DNA of 33,280 nucleotides from a bacterium (GCA_021812245.1 JAKAOK010000016.1:1-33280); one strand, 5' to 3'. Shown: positions 7,946 to 15,968, counted from the first letter of the stretch. Notes: generated by a model from the sequence alone, not told the origin. Made by a program: numbers and translations.

Positions 7946-9169
7946 TTATATATAAACTTCTATATTATTTGAATAAAGATACGTTATTTCTTTCCGTCCG
8001 AAATAAACGTCTATTTCGACTCTGTAAAAAGACGGAGAATCCAAAGCAGATTTTATTTCATAAACCAGACCGCCGCTTTTTGACGAAAATATATTTTTGC
8101 CGTTACGGAATAAATTTATTATATACGGATTTTTTTTCGGATTTATATCTATTCCCGCATATATTATAACATTTTTACCGGTTTTGTCTATATCCGCGGC
8201 GGCGTCTGCCGAGTCCCCGCTGAAATAATATTTGCCTCCCACGGAAGCATAGTAATAAAACCCTTTCGGCATTCCGAACAAATCGAACGCAAAAAAACAT
8301 CTTCCTTTTTTCACGGCTTCCGTTATTTTCTTTTTATCTTCTTCTAATTTACCCGACAACTTATCCTCAAGCAGGATATGCGTCCTCGCAACCGAAAAAA
8401 GTTCCGAATATTTTGGGAACTTAATTCTGCGCCTTCTCGTTATCTTCACGTTTGAATGGGCATCCGTAGCTGCTATGCCGGTTTTCATAGATTTGTGCTT
8501 CTGGACGCCGTCCCAGAATTTTATCGTCTTTGCCGGTTTATGCGATAAAAAATGCAGGGCGTAGAAAGGATTTATGCGGTAAGAGCAAATAACCGCAAGC
8601 ATATAAAGAGGATTCATTCCCCTCCATTGCGAATCCAGATTTATAATTTCGATGCCGTCGTATCCTTTAACTTTAAAATTTTTCCATGGAGTCCACCAGT
8701 TATGGGGATGACATATAACGGCGGCGCCGTTCTGCCTTTTAACGTTCGACAAAACCTCTTTATATTTTCCTCTCTTTATCTCGCTTTCTATGCCGAGTGC
8801 AAGAAGATGCCCGAATTCCGTATTTATTTCTTCTCCGGCAAAATATAAAAGTCCGCCGTAATAACCTTCAAGTCCGTCTAATTTCGGTTTCAGCGTGTTA
8901 TGGTCGGAAGAAACAAGAAAATCCGCTTTAAGTTTTTTCGCCGTTTCGATGAGGTCTTCTATACATCCGGAGCCGTCCGAATATACCGTATGAAAATGAA
9001 TTATTCCGTTCAGCTCGAATAGTTTTGAGCAGGGGCGATTTTCGTTTTTCCCGCTTGTAAAATCTATTTTTAATTTAAAAAATTTTATTCTGAGATAAAT
9101 AAGCAGCAATAAAACTACGGCAAAAACTAAAAACAGCCTCGTCGATACGATAAGAATAGCAAAATTCAT
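7946..9169 (-). CDS. Membrane-anchored PHP-domain phosphoesterase
   Basis: The protein has one N-terminal hydrophobic helix (about residues 4-25), then a PHP domain. Metal ligands are visible in order: 'HFHT', 'SSDHN', the acidic and His residues of 'AGEEINTEFGHLLAL', 'VICHPHNWW', and 'IAATDAHSN'. PHP proteins hydrolyse phosphate esters, with substrates from histidinol phosphate to nucleic acids. Membrane-tethered members like this are usually annotated only as PHP or CehA/McbA-family metallohydrolases. I chose the ATG at 9169 (407 residues) because GGAA lies just upstream. A TTG three codons earlier would have no ribosome-binding site. The roughly 150 C-terminal residues look beta-rich and lack a recognised domain. 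It lies between the waaA-like gene and bioA, so an envelope phosphoester substrate is possible but unproven. Confidence 0.85.
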   Translation of the reverse strand: MNFAILIVSTRLFLVFAVVLLLLIYLRIKFFKLKIDFTSGKNENRPCSKLFELNGIIHFHTVYSDGSGCIEDLIETAKKLKADFLVSSDHNTLKPKLDGLEGYYGGLLYFAGEEINTEFGHLLALGIESEIKRGKYKEVLSNVKRQNGAAVICHPHNWWTPWKNFKVKGYDGIEIINLDSQWRGMNPLYMLAVICSYRINPFYALHFLSHKPAKTIKFWDGVQKHKSMKTGIAATDAHSNVKITRRRRIKFPKYSELFSVARTHILLEDKLSGKLEEDKKKITEAVKKGRCFFAFDLFGMPKGFYYYASVGGKYYFSGDSADAAADIDKTGKNVIIYAGIDINPKKNPYIINLFRNGKNIFSSKSGGLVYEIKSALDSPSFYRVEIDVYFGRKEITYLYSNNIEVYI

Positions 9170-9202
9170 AATTTCCAATTTTGTGATGGGGACAGAATTG
9201 AA

Positions 9203-10522
9203 TTATATCCCCATATTTATAATTCCCGTTAAATAATTTTTAAAATAAGTTTTAAATTCTTCTCTTTTTTTAAGGCAGAAATTTAACCCGTTTTTTCCGG
9301 TTTTGTTCCTTAGCTTTTCATCTTTAATTAATTTTGTTAAAACCTCTTTGAAGTTTTTTTCGTCTGTCACGGTTATCGCATCGTATTTAACCATTTCGCT
9401 TATTATATCATTAAAATTTACGGCATACGAACCCGTTATGACCGTTTTGCCATATGAGGCAGGCTCCAAAACGTTATGCCCTCCTTTTTCGCTTTTAAAT
9501 AAACTTTTGCCTACGTAAACTATGTCAGAAGCGGGATATATCTCGTCCAATACGCCGTATTTATCCACGATTGCGGCTTTAACTCCACCTGATTTCAAAA
9601 AATCTTCTGAATTTCCTTTATTTTCTTTGCTTCCATTTTCACCGTTTCCACGGTAATAAACCGGTTGCAGACCTATTTTCGACGCCGCTTTAAACAGCCT
9701 GTGGGAATTTTTTATATTTCTGGGGACAAAAATAAATTTTAAATTAAATTTCTGCCGCAGGCTTTCGTCCGAAATAGTTTCTCCCAAAAGTTTTAAAATA
9801 AAATCTGATTCTTTTTTATGAACGGAAACAAAGGATATTACGACGATACGGTTTTTGAAATATTTTTTTCCGTTTCTGCTCATTTCTCCTGCGCCGTTCT
9901 TTTCAAAGCAGGATGCATATTTTAAAGACAGCGGCATACTATTTATCTCAACGGCGCCGGAATAACCGTAAACTACCGCAGAGAAGGAAGAACCGCCGGA
10001 GGCTTCCGGTTTTTCGGAAGATGATGAGGTTAAATTTACGTTTATGTCCATTTTTTTAAGACAGGCGGCACTTATTCCCATAAAAATCAATTTTGCCTCC
10101 AGAGCCGGATTCAGCAGTTCTTTAACTAATTTTTTGGGAACCGGATGCTGGATGGAGATAAAATAATCCGGTTTTACTGCATATACGTATTTTTTAAAAA
10201 TTGTCCTTAATCGGAAAAAAGGATGGAAAAAATATAATATTCCGCCGTCTTTATTATTTTGCGCAAGCGAAAGGGTCGAAAATGTTTTAAAACTTATAAA
10301 AAAAACGGGGGCGGGGGCATTTTTTTCGGACAATATAGACTTTATAATATCTGTTATGTACAGCGCAAGCCTGAATTCACCGAGAGATTCCGCATAAAGC
10401 CATATTCTTTTAGGGTTTACGGCATTCGGTGCTCCGTCTGCCGCCGGAGAATATTTTTGCGCCTTAACGAAAAAATCTTTCTTTAAATAAAAAAACTGCT
10501 TAAATTTTGCAAATGTTTTCAT
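9203..10522 (-). CDS. waaA: WaaA/KdtA-like 3-deoxy-D-manno-octulosonate transferase, divergent
   Basis: A 439-residue GT-B glycosyltransferase of the GT30 type, which moves Kdo from CMP-Kdo to lipid A precursor at the inner membrane. The C-terminal half carries the recognisable motifs: 'IVDKYGVLDEIYPASDIVYVGKSL' (seen in two adjoining blocks), then 'GGHNVLEPASYGK'. The N-terminal half keeps 'IWLYAESLGE', matching the usual acceptor-side 'HAVSVGE' with its catalytic Glu, but is otherwise strongly diverged, including the usual 'EtElWPn' stretch, which here reads 'ISIQHPVPKKL'. The ATG at 10522 shares its A with the stop of the Trm112-like gene (TAATG), a classic coupling signal. This start is preferred over an upstream ATG at 10621 whose extension is arginine-rich and overlaps that gene. 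The alternative is a relative with a different sugar donor. Confidence 0.75.
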   Translation of the reverse strand: MKTFAKFKQFFYLKKDFFVKAQKYSPAADGAPNAVNPKRIWLYAESLGEFRLALYITDIIKSILSEKNAPAPVFFISFKTFSTLSLAQNNKDGGILYFFHPFFRLRTIFKKYVYAVKPDYFISIQHPVPKKLVKELLNPALEAKLIFMGISAACLKKMDINVNLTSSSSEKPEASGGSSFSAVVYGYSGAVEINSMPLSLKYASCFEKNGAGEMSRNGKKYFKNRIVVISFVSVHKKESDFILKLLGETISDESLRQKFNLKFIFVPRNIKNSHRLFKAASKIGLQPVYYRGNGENGSKENKGNSEDFLKSGGVKAAIVDKYGVLDEIYPASDIVYVGKSLFKSEKGGHNVLEPASYGKTVITGSYAVNFNDIISEMVKYDAITVTDEKNFKEVLTKLIKDEKLRNKTGKNGLNFCLKKREEFKTYFKNYLTGIINMGI

Positions 10523-10725
10523 TACAAATCGTCTAAATCCATACCGGCCTCGTCCATATTTTTTGCATCTTCTAAAAGGAGAATGGGGATTTCGTCTTCG
10601 ACGGGATAATAAACTCTGCAATTTTTGCAGATAAGCAGTTCTTTTTCTTTAAACTCTTTGTAAATAAGACTGCCGTGGCATTTCGGACATACAAGAAATT
10701 CTTCCGCCATTTCTTTGACGTTCAT
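10522..10725 (-). CDS. Trm112/YcaR-family small zinc-ribbon protein
   Basis: A 67-residue protein of the Trm112 (UPF0434, YcaR) family. It shows 'LVCPKCHGSL' and 'LLICKNCRVYYPVEDEIPILL', giving four cysteines in two CxxC pairs followed by the hallmark 'YPVxDxIPxLL' strand. In Proteobacteria the family commonly sits among lipid A/Kdo genes such as lpxK and kdsB, matching its direct coupling here to the waaA-like gene through a one-base stop/start overlap. Related eukaryotic and archaeal proteins activate methyltransferases. The bacterial role is not settled. An ATG start at 10725 and a normal family length make the call secure. Confidence 0.93.
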   Translation of the reverse strand: MNVKEMAEEFLVCPKCHGSLIYKEFKEKELLICKNCRVYYPVEDEIPILLLEDAKNMDEAGMDLDDL

Positions 10726-10743
10726 AATTAATTCAATCCTTAT

Positions 10744-10927
10744 TTTTTGTTATATTAATTCGTAACTTTATAAGCCGTCATTGCGAACATATGAGATTGC
10801 TTCGCTGCGCTGGACTTCGTCCGCTTCGCTCGCAATGACGGCATAGTGTCATTGCGAGCGAAGCGGACGAAGTCCAGCGCAGCTAACCAATCTGCTTTTT
10901 GTTATATTAAATTCGTAACTCTATAAG
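10744..10927. repeat. Imperfect direct repeats flanking the palindrome
   Basis: The stretches 10744-10774 and 10896-10927 match over about 31 nt, with one single-base gap and one T/C difference. The right copy includes the last codons and stop of cysS, so the left copy looks like a duplicated cysS 3' end. The two copies bracket the 36-nt palindrome, as if the palindrome had been inserted with duplication of its target or by unequal exchange. Confidence 0.75.
10804..10883. repeat. 36-nt perfect inverted repeat (dispersed palindromic element)
   Basis: Arms 10804-10839 and 10848-10883 are exact reverse complements of each other around an 8-nt loop. The arm contains 'cattgcgagcgaagcgg', a motif type found as dispersed repeats in many bacterial genomes. 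A partial extra copy of the arm's outer end (a 'gtcattgcgaac' stretch at 10777-10788) lies just to the left. GC content is clearly above the surroundings. Transcribed in either direction it would fold into a very stable hairpin between cysS and the Trm112-like gene, and could act as an RNA stabiliser or attenuator. Confidence 0.95.
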
Positions 10928-12434
10928 TAGTTCCGAATCCGGTATCTTCTAACACGATGCCCTTTTCGAGAAGGGATTTTCTGATTTCGTCCGCCAAACC
11001 GTATTCTTTGTTTTTCCTGAATTCATTCCGTTTGTCTATTAGTTTTTTTATTTCTTCCTCGTTCATATAAGCTCTACCGACGACGCCGTCCGCCGCTATA
11101 TTGATAAGATTAGATTCGATAAACCGCTTAGGGTCATCGTTTAAAAGCCCGAATATGCCGGAAAGGGATTCTTTTATAAACAATGCGGCCGAGTCTAAAA
11201 ATACCGCGTCCTCCGAATTTATAAAATTTTGCGCCATAGAATCGTTAATGATTTTATTTGTTTTTCTTACAAGGTCGAATATAACCGATACAGCTTTAGC
11301 GGTATTAAAATCGTCGTTCATTGAATTATAAAAATCGTTCCTATAGTTTTCAATGTTTTCGGGCGTCCGTCCTCCGGCGTCCGCTTTTGCGGAAACATCC
11401 TCTTTTTTTACGGCTACGCCGTTTTCTTTTATTATTTTTTTAAATTCGCCGTAAAGGTTTACCGCCTGATAAAGCCTGAGCAAGCTCTGCTTGGCGCTTT
11501 CTATGCCTTCAAACGAAAAATCTATGAACGACCTATAATGGGTGAACATAAAAAAGAGGCGGAGCGCTTCCGGATGAAATTTGTCGAGTACATCCCTTAC
11601 CGTAATAAAATTTTTAAGAGATTTTGACATTTTTTCGCTGTTTATATTGACAAACCCGTTATGAATCCAGTAATTTACAAACTTTTTGCCGGTATAGCTT
11701 TCGGACTGGGCTATCTCGTTTTCGTGATGGGGAAATATAAGGTCGGAACCTCCTCCGTGAATATCGATGCTTTCGCCGAGAAACTTCATGCTCATTGCGG
11801 AACATTCTATATGCCATCCCGGTCTGCCTTTCCCCCACGGGCTGTCCCACGACGGCTCGCCTTCCTTCGATTTTTTCCATAATGCAAAATCGAGAAAATT
11901 TTCCTTCTCTTCGTTTACCGGTATTCTCGAACCGGCGATAAGGTCGTCTATATTTTTATGGGAAAGTTTACCGTAGCCTTTAAAAGAACCGACCCTGAAA
12001 AAGACGTCTCCGTTTATCTCGTAGGCATTGCCCTTTTTTATCAGTCCCGAAGCCAAATTTATCATTTCGGGAATCGTTTCCGTGGCTTTGGGCTCGTAAG
12101 TAGGGCTTGAAACATATAAGGCGTCCATATCCTTATGATATTCGCCTATATATTTCGAAGAAATGTTTTCTGCCGCGGAATTTTCCTCGTTTGCTTTTTT
12201 TATGATTTTATCGTCTATATCGGTAAAATTTCTGACGTAAACTACGTTATAGCCGAGCCGCCTTAAATAACGGTAAATTGTATCGAAGGTAATATAAGCT
12301 CTTGCATGTCCTATGTGCGGCAGGTCGTACGCCGTGATTCCGCATACGTACATTAAAACCCTGTCCTCGTTTATAGGCTTGAAAAGCTCCTTCGAAAGGG
12401 AAAACGTATTATATATATATATATTCCTGTTCAT
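10902..12434 (-). CDS. cysS: Cysteinyl-tRNA synthetase
   Basis: A 510-residue class I aminoacyl-tRNA synthetase that charges tRNA-Cys. The first zinc cysteine is C31 in 'YVCGITAYD'. The HIGH motif is exact at residues 40-43. 'GRPGWHIECSAMS' and 'FPHHENEIAQSE' supply the other zinc ligands, and 'EKMSKSLKNF' is the KMSKS loop. The C-terminal part ('KNKEYGLADEIRKSL') is the usual DALR/anticodon-binding end. The start ATG at 12434 has no good Shine-Dalgarno sequence, and codons 5-8 are an alternating ATA/TAT run (about 15 nt of AT repeat). The stop is embedded in one copy of the flanking direct repeat. It is probably the first gene of the minus-strand run, divergent from the HNH gene. Confidence 0.97.
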   Translation of the reverse strand: MNRNIYIYNTFSLSKELFKPINEDRVLMYVCGITAYDLPHIGHARAYITFDTIYRYLRRLGYNVVYVRNFTDIDDKIIKKANEENSAAENISSKYIGEYHKDMDALYVSSPTYEPKATETIPEMINLASGLIKKGNAYEINGDVFFRVGSFKGYGKLSHKNIDDLIAGSRIPVNEEKENFLDFALWKKSKEGEPSWDSPWGKGRPGWHIECSAMSMKFLGESIDIHGGGSDLIFPHHENEIAQSESYTGKKFVNYWIHNGFVNINSEKMSKSLKNFITVRDVLDKFHPEALRLFFMFTHYRSFIDFSFEGIESAKQSLLRLYQAVNLYGEFKKIIKENGVAVKKEDVSAKADAGGRTPENIENYRNDFYNSMNDDFNTAKAVSVIFDLVRKTNKIINDSMAQNFINSEDAVFLDSAALFIKESLSGIFGLLNDDPKRFIESNLINIAADGVVGRAYMNEEEIKKLIDKRNEFRKNKEYGLADEIRKSLLEKGIVLEDTGFGTTYRVTNLI

Positions 12435-12533
12435 ATTTAATTAATTTTATTTTATGTACGCCGTAAGTTCATATCTTAACATATTTCAGACTTTTTTTTA
12501 ACATATTTTTAACGAAAATTTAACCGAAATGAA

Positions 12534-12551
12534 ACATTATCGTCATAATGT
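12534..12551. promoter_or_regulatory. Small palindrome in the cysS/HNH divergent region
   Basis: Two 7-nt arms (12534-12540 and 12545-12551) are perfectly complementary around a 4-nt centre. The site sits about 30 nt upstream of a TATAAT at 12580-12585, in the 187-nt region between divergent cysS and the HNH gene. The position suits a regulator-binding site, but AT-rich palindromes of this size arise by chance. Confidence 0.3.
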
Positions 12552-12579
12552 CGCAACATTTGTTTGATATATTGGTATA

Positions 12580-12613
12580 TATAATAAAAGAAAATAAAAG
12601 CGCTAAAAAGGAG
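12580..12613 (+). promoter_or_regulatory. Candidate -10 box and strong ribosome-binding site for the HNH gene
   Basis: TATAAT at 12580-12585 resembles a -10 box. The nearest -35-like element (TTGTTT at 12560) is only 14 nt away, so the promoter call is weak. AAGGAG at 12608-12613, 8 nt before the ATG at 12622, is a strong Shine-Dalgarno sequence and fixes the start of the HNH gene. Confidence 0.5.
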
Positions 12614-12621
12614 AAAATTAA

Positions 12622-13938
12622 ATGGAAATCAATATATGGGGCGGCGAAGGTTTTTCGGCCGGAAAAAATATCGGCAAAGAGAAACAAAATTCCGGTTTAG
12701 AACTGATTAAATCGCGGAATATTTCGGGAGGCGAAAGAGAGATAAAGGCGCTTTTAAATTCCGGCTTCATTATAAAGAACGACGAAAATTTTTTATTGAA
12801 TACCTACGGTTTTATAGATAAAGACGTTAGAAACAATTTTAACGGTTTATTCATAAAAAATAATTTCGTCGAGGTTCAAGGAGCGTCTTTTAATTCTATG
12901 ACGCCCTACGGCAGAAATATAACGGTAAAAAATCTTATTATGTCTTCGGAAAAATTCAACGAGATTAATTCGGCGAAATATGCCTGCAATTATGCCAAAT
13001 ATGACGAAAAATTCAACGAGGAATACAAATTATCGAAATTTACGCTCGGCAACTATTTCGACCTTAAACAAAACGTGCCGGAAATAGACCCAAGAAATAC
13101 CGCACCGGGAATTATAAACATAGGAACGGGAAAAGCGTCCGGCGGCGGCTTAAAGCAGGTAAAATACGCTATCAGCGAAACCCCGTCCTCCTATAAGTTC
13201 AAGTTCGATAAAAACCGTCCGGATGTATTTTTCGATAAGCGGCCGGAGCTTGGAGTGCTGAAGGAATACAAAGATACTACGGACGGTTTTAAAAACGTCA
13301 AAGTAACGGTGAACGATAAAAAAATTTTAGAAATAGAATCTATCCATAACTGGCAAAAAATTATGAATTACGTTAAAGCAAGAGATATGCAATTTTTAAG
13401 CGGCTTAAAAAGAAACGAAAAGGGCAGGATTTCGGACAGGATAGAAGTCCACCATATAAACCAGCTTCAGGACGACGGCAGGGAAAACGTCCATAACCTT
13501 ATCGCAATAGGCGAAGACGCGCACAGGCTTGCCGATTCGTATAAAATCCTGATAGACAAAAACACCGGCTATTACAGGGAGTATTATCACCGAATAGCGG
13601 ACGCCCGCGAATCTACAAATATAAGCGAAGAAGATGCCGACGGTAAAGAAATTTCATACGGTGAAAAAATTTATAACAATCTTTTGAAATCCATAGGCAA
13701 TCTTGATTTAAACGATAAAATAATGCTTAACGATATTAAATTGGATATAGAAACTAACTCTGCCATGAGGCTTAATATGCTTACCGATACGGGAGAAAAT
13801 TTAAGATTATTGTTTATAGACGGCAAAACCGGCGAGGAGCTGAGACTGCTTGCCGCAAAAACGGACGACGAAACGGACAAGAATATTGCTAAAACGGCAT
13901 TGATTAATATCGTTAAAGAATTGGCGACGGGCATATAA
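12622..13938 (+). CDS. Unrecognised protein with an internal HNH-nuclease-like motif
   Basis: I do not recognise this 438-residue protein as a whole. The one clear motif is HNH-like: 'IEVHHINQL' (H277, H278), 'NVHNLIAI' (N292) and 'EDAHRL' (H301), with the spacing of an HNH/GHH endonuclease core but without the usual zinc-binding cysteines. About 270 residues precede it. They include a Gly/Ser-rich start, no signal peptide and no membrane helix. About 135 mostly helical, acidic residues follow it. The strong AAGGAG site supports the ATG at 12622. It lies on the plus strand between two minus-strand blocks, 84 nt before a TPR-containing gene that probably shares its transcript. Possibilities include an accessory nuclease or a toxin-like effector. 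Since the motif is internal rather than C-terminal, it does not look like a standard polymorphic toxin. Confidence 0.7.
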   Translation: MEINIWGGEGFSAGKNIGKEKQNSGLELIKSRNISGGEREIKALLNSGFIIKNDENFLLNTYGFIDKDVRNNFNGLFIKNNFVEVQGASFNSMTPYGRNITVKNLIMSSEKFNEINSAKYACNYAKYDEKFNEEYKLSKFTLGNYFDLKQNVPEIDPRNTAPGIINIGTGKASGGGLKQVKYAISETPSSYKFKFDKNRPDVFFDKRPELGVLKEYKDTTDGFKNVKVTVNDKKILEIESIHNWQKIMNYVKARDMQFLSGLKRNEKGRISDRIEVHHINQLQDDGRENVHNLIAIGEDAHRLADSYKILIDKNTGYYREYYHRIADARESTNISEEDADGKEISYGEKIYNNLLKSIGNLDLNDKIMLNDIKLDIETNSAMRLNMLTDTGENLRLLFIDGKTGEELRLLAAKTDDETDKNIAKTALINIVKELATGI

Positions 13939-14022
13939 CCTAATATCCGTTATAAATAAAAGAACGATAGTTTAATATGTATTATCATATCATATAATAT
14001 AACAGGGGACGATTTAAATATT

Positions 14023-15039
14023 ATGGAAAAAAACAACCGCAATAATAATTTGGAATCGGAAAAATACGAACTGCTTGCATCGCATATCGAAATGTTCAGA
14101 AAGGCTTTCGGCGCTTATCTCGAACAATGCGAACCGGCGGACAAGAAATCCGCGGAATCCGATAGATTAACTGACGGGAGGGCAAGCTGCCTAATTTTCG
14201 ACGAACTGCTTTGCAATTATTATCAAACCGTAATTTCCGCTTTGAAGAAACTTGCAGGATACGATAAAAAATATATTCCCGCCTTGATAGAAACATATGA
14301 AGAATTGTGGACATCCGCGCCAATGCTTAACGACAGGGATTACATATGCCCTTATCTATTCGATCTGTGTAAATTTTTATACGAGATTAGAGAAGCCGGC
14401 GCTCTGACTTTTTTTTACAATCTTCTTATTTACTGCAGGGAAATCCCTTTTTTGTCGCTGAACGGAGAACAGGAAAAGAAATTAACGGATGAGCACGAAA
14501 GCGACGGAGGAGAAGACCCGTTCGCCGAATTCAGAAAAGAAAGGCAGGAAAGAATAGCAGGAAGTTTCGACGAAGGTCTTTTCAATAAAACTTACGGCAA
14601 GTTTTTTTTAATACTGTCGGGGTGGAAGGAGAAGATAGACGGATATTACACCAAGGACGAAATATTTTTTATGAACGGGCTGTTTATAATGGACGAACTT
14701 GCCGATTACGTTTATTCCGAGGAAAGAAGAGCGGACGGACTCTCCTGCGGAAAAACGACGAAAGCATGCACGGCAAAAATAAATCAGAAAGAAATATTCC
14801 GCAAGGCGGATAAACAGGACAGAGGCGGCAAAAATATTTACCTGTACGTTTACGGCGGCGAAATTAGAGAAAAAATAACCGGATTTTACGAAAAGGCGCT
14901 TAGGTATTTCAAGCGGGCGATAAATTATAACCCTAACAATCCAAGATATTACTACGAATACGCCAGATGCCTGAAAAATTCGGGAAAATCGGACGAGGCG
15001 GAAATATTTTTCAAAAAGGCTTTCGATTTAAACGGATAA
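14023..15039 (+). CDS. Unrecognised protein with C-terminal TPR-like repeats
   Basis: A 338-residue, largely helical, soluble protein. Only the C-terminal 60 residues are recognisable: 'FYEKALRYFKRAINYNPNNPRYYYEYARCL' (in two adjoining blocks) and 'GKSDEAEIFFKKAFDLNG' have tetratricopeptide spacing and suggest a protein-protein interaction surface. The middle carries a lysine-, cysteine- and glycine-rich linker (about residues 240-270). There is no signal peptide or membrane helix. An AGGGGA about 14 nt before the ATG is a poorly spaced ribosome site, consistent with dependence on the upstream HNH gene. It may be a partner, chaperone or inhibitor of that protein, but only the adjacency supports this. 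Confidence 0.65.
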   Translation: MEKNNRNNNLESEKYELLASHIEMFRKAFGAYLEQCEPADKKSAESDRLTDGRASCLIFDELLCNYYQTVISALKKLAGYDKKYIPALIETYEELWTSAPMLNDRDYICPYLFDLCKFLYEIREAGALTFFYNLLIYCREIPFLSLNGEQEKKLTDEHESDGGEDPFAEFRKERQERIAGSFDEGLFNKTYGKFFLILSGWKEKIDGYYTKDEIFFMNGLFIMDELADYVYSEERRADGLSCGKTTKACTAKINQKEIFRKADKQDRGGKNIYLYVYGGEIREKITGFYEKALRYFKRAINYNPNNPRYYYEYARCLKNSGKSDEAEIFFKKAFDLNG

Positions 15040-15079
15040 ATAGCGGCCATAGCTTTTAATTTCCGGTTATTTTTCTTGT

Positions 15080-15900
15080 TTATTCCTCATACAGTTGCCA
15101 GAACGTTTCCCTATCTTTTTTCGCCTTTATGCCGTACATTGCATTGTCGGCATGAATAAGCAGTACAGACGGCGGCTGTTTGTCTATCGGATATACCGTA
15201 ATGCCTAAACTTATTTTTAAATAAATACCTTGTCCGTTTATAATAATGGGTTTTACTAACGCCTCTTCCAGCCTCGGCATAAGTATATATAAGTCGTCCT
15301 TATTTTTTAAATCCTCCATAATTATAACAAACTCATCTCCACCAAGCCTGACTAAATGGTCCGTCTGCCTTAAAATATTTTTCACTCTTTTTGCAAATTC
15401 TTTTAAAAGGTTGTCGCCTTCATCGTGTCCGAAGGTATCGTTAATATGCTTAAAGTCGTCAAAATCAATTATCCCTACGCCGACGTAAGTTTTACTTCTA
15501 TCCCCCCTTTTTAGCGCCCCTTCCAACAGATTAGTAAGAAGAAGCCTGTTCGGGAGTCCCGTAAGAGCGTCGTGATGGGCAAGATATTCGGATTTTCTTC
15601 TTTCTTTTTCAAGTTCCTTTTTGATATCGATTTCATTAAGGCTGTGGGACAAAAGAGCGGATATTTTAGAAACGAATCAAAGATAAACATCGGGAGGGAA
15701 TTATCGTAAAACATTGATTTGAATTGCTTCTCGCTCTCCATTCTATCCGTTATATCGTGGTCTACGGCTATAGACATCAATCTTCAAATAAAAATAAATC
15801 AATATCGGCAATATTAAAAATATTACTCCTATTGCCAATCCGATTAAAAATTGCTTTGACCTTAAAATATTCAAATACCCCCCCCCCGCTCCATAATCAT
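15080..15900 (-). pseudogene. Decayed membrane sensor/GGDEF gene with multiple frameshifts and domain losses
   Basis: The 3' part (15080-15652) encodes an intact diguanylate cyclase domain: 'HHDALTGLPNR', 'GIIDFDDFKHINDTFGH', 'RLGGDEF', and an I-site 'RQTD' five residues before GGDEF. Upstream, remnants appear in pieces. 'MFYDNSLPMFIFDS' (a PAS-like start) and 'AVDHDITDRM' (a PAS-exit linker) are in a second frame. A hydrophobic helix, 'FLIGLAIGVIFLILPILIYF', lies at about 15775-15865 in the same frame as GGDEF but is cut off by a stop. The natural start is an ATG at 15894 with AGGAG six nt upstream, and G10 follows codon 2. With ten Gs the frame ends after seven codons. Eleven or eight Gs would enter the membrane helix frame. 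A lone GGDEF product from a TTG at 15652 is possible but has no ribosome site. Confidence 0.75.
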
Positions 15901-15931
15901 CTCCTATATTTATCAATTTATTTTAAAAAGG

Positions 15932-15968
15932 TAGTTGTAATATTAATTATCATAAAAAATATCAACTA
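15932..15968 (-). terminator. Weak candidate terminator after the EAL gene
   Basis: Six-nt complementary arms (15932-15937 and 15963-15968), with a long AT-rich loop, are followed on the minus strand by CCTTTTT. It lies 60 nt past the stop of the EAL gene and just before the decayed GGDEF gene. The stem is short, so this is only suggestive. Confidence 0.2.

Noticed and set aside
9170-9178. TTG start for the PHP phosphoesterase
   Set aside because: There is no ribosome site before it, whereas the ATG at 9169 has GGAA at suitable distance.
10523-10621. Upstream extension of the waaA-like gene to an ATG at 10621
   Set aside because: The extra residues are arginine-rich, lie wholly inside the Trm112-like gene in another frame, and the TAATG overlap at 10520-10524 gives a better start.
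10804-10883. Palindrome as a standard intrinsic terminator of cysS
   Set aside because: The stem is far longer than usual and no T run follows it on the minus strand, so a dispersed repeat is the better description.
12622-13938. HNH protein as a classical polymorphic toxin with the next gene as immunity protein
   Set aside because: The nuclease motif is internal, not C-terminal. There is no secretion signal or repeat region, and the downstream TPR protein matches no immunity family.
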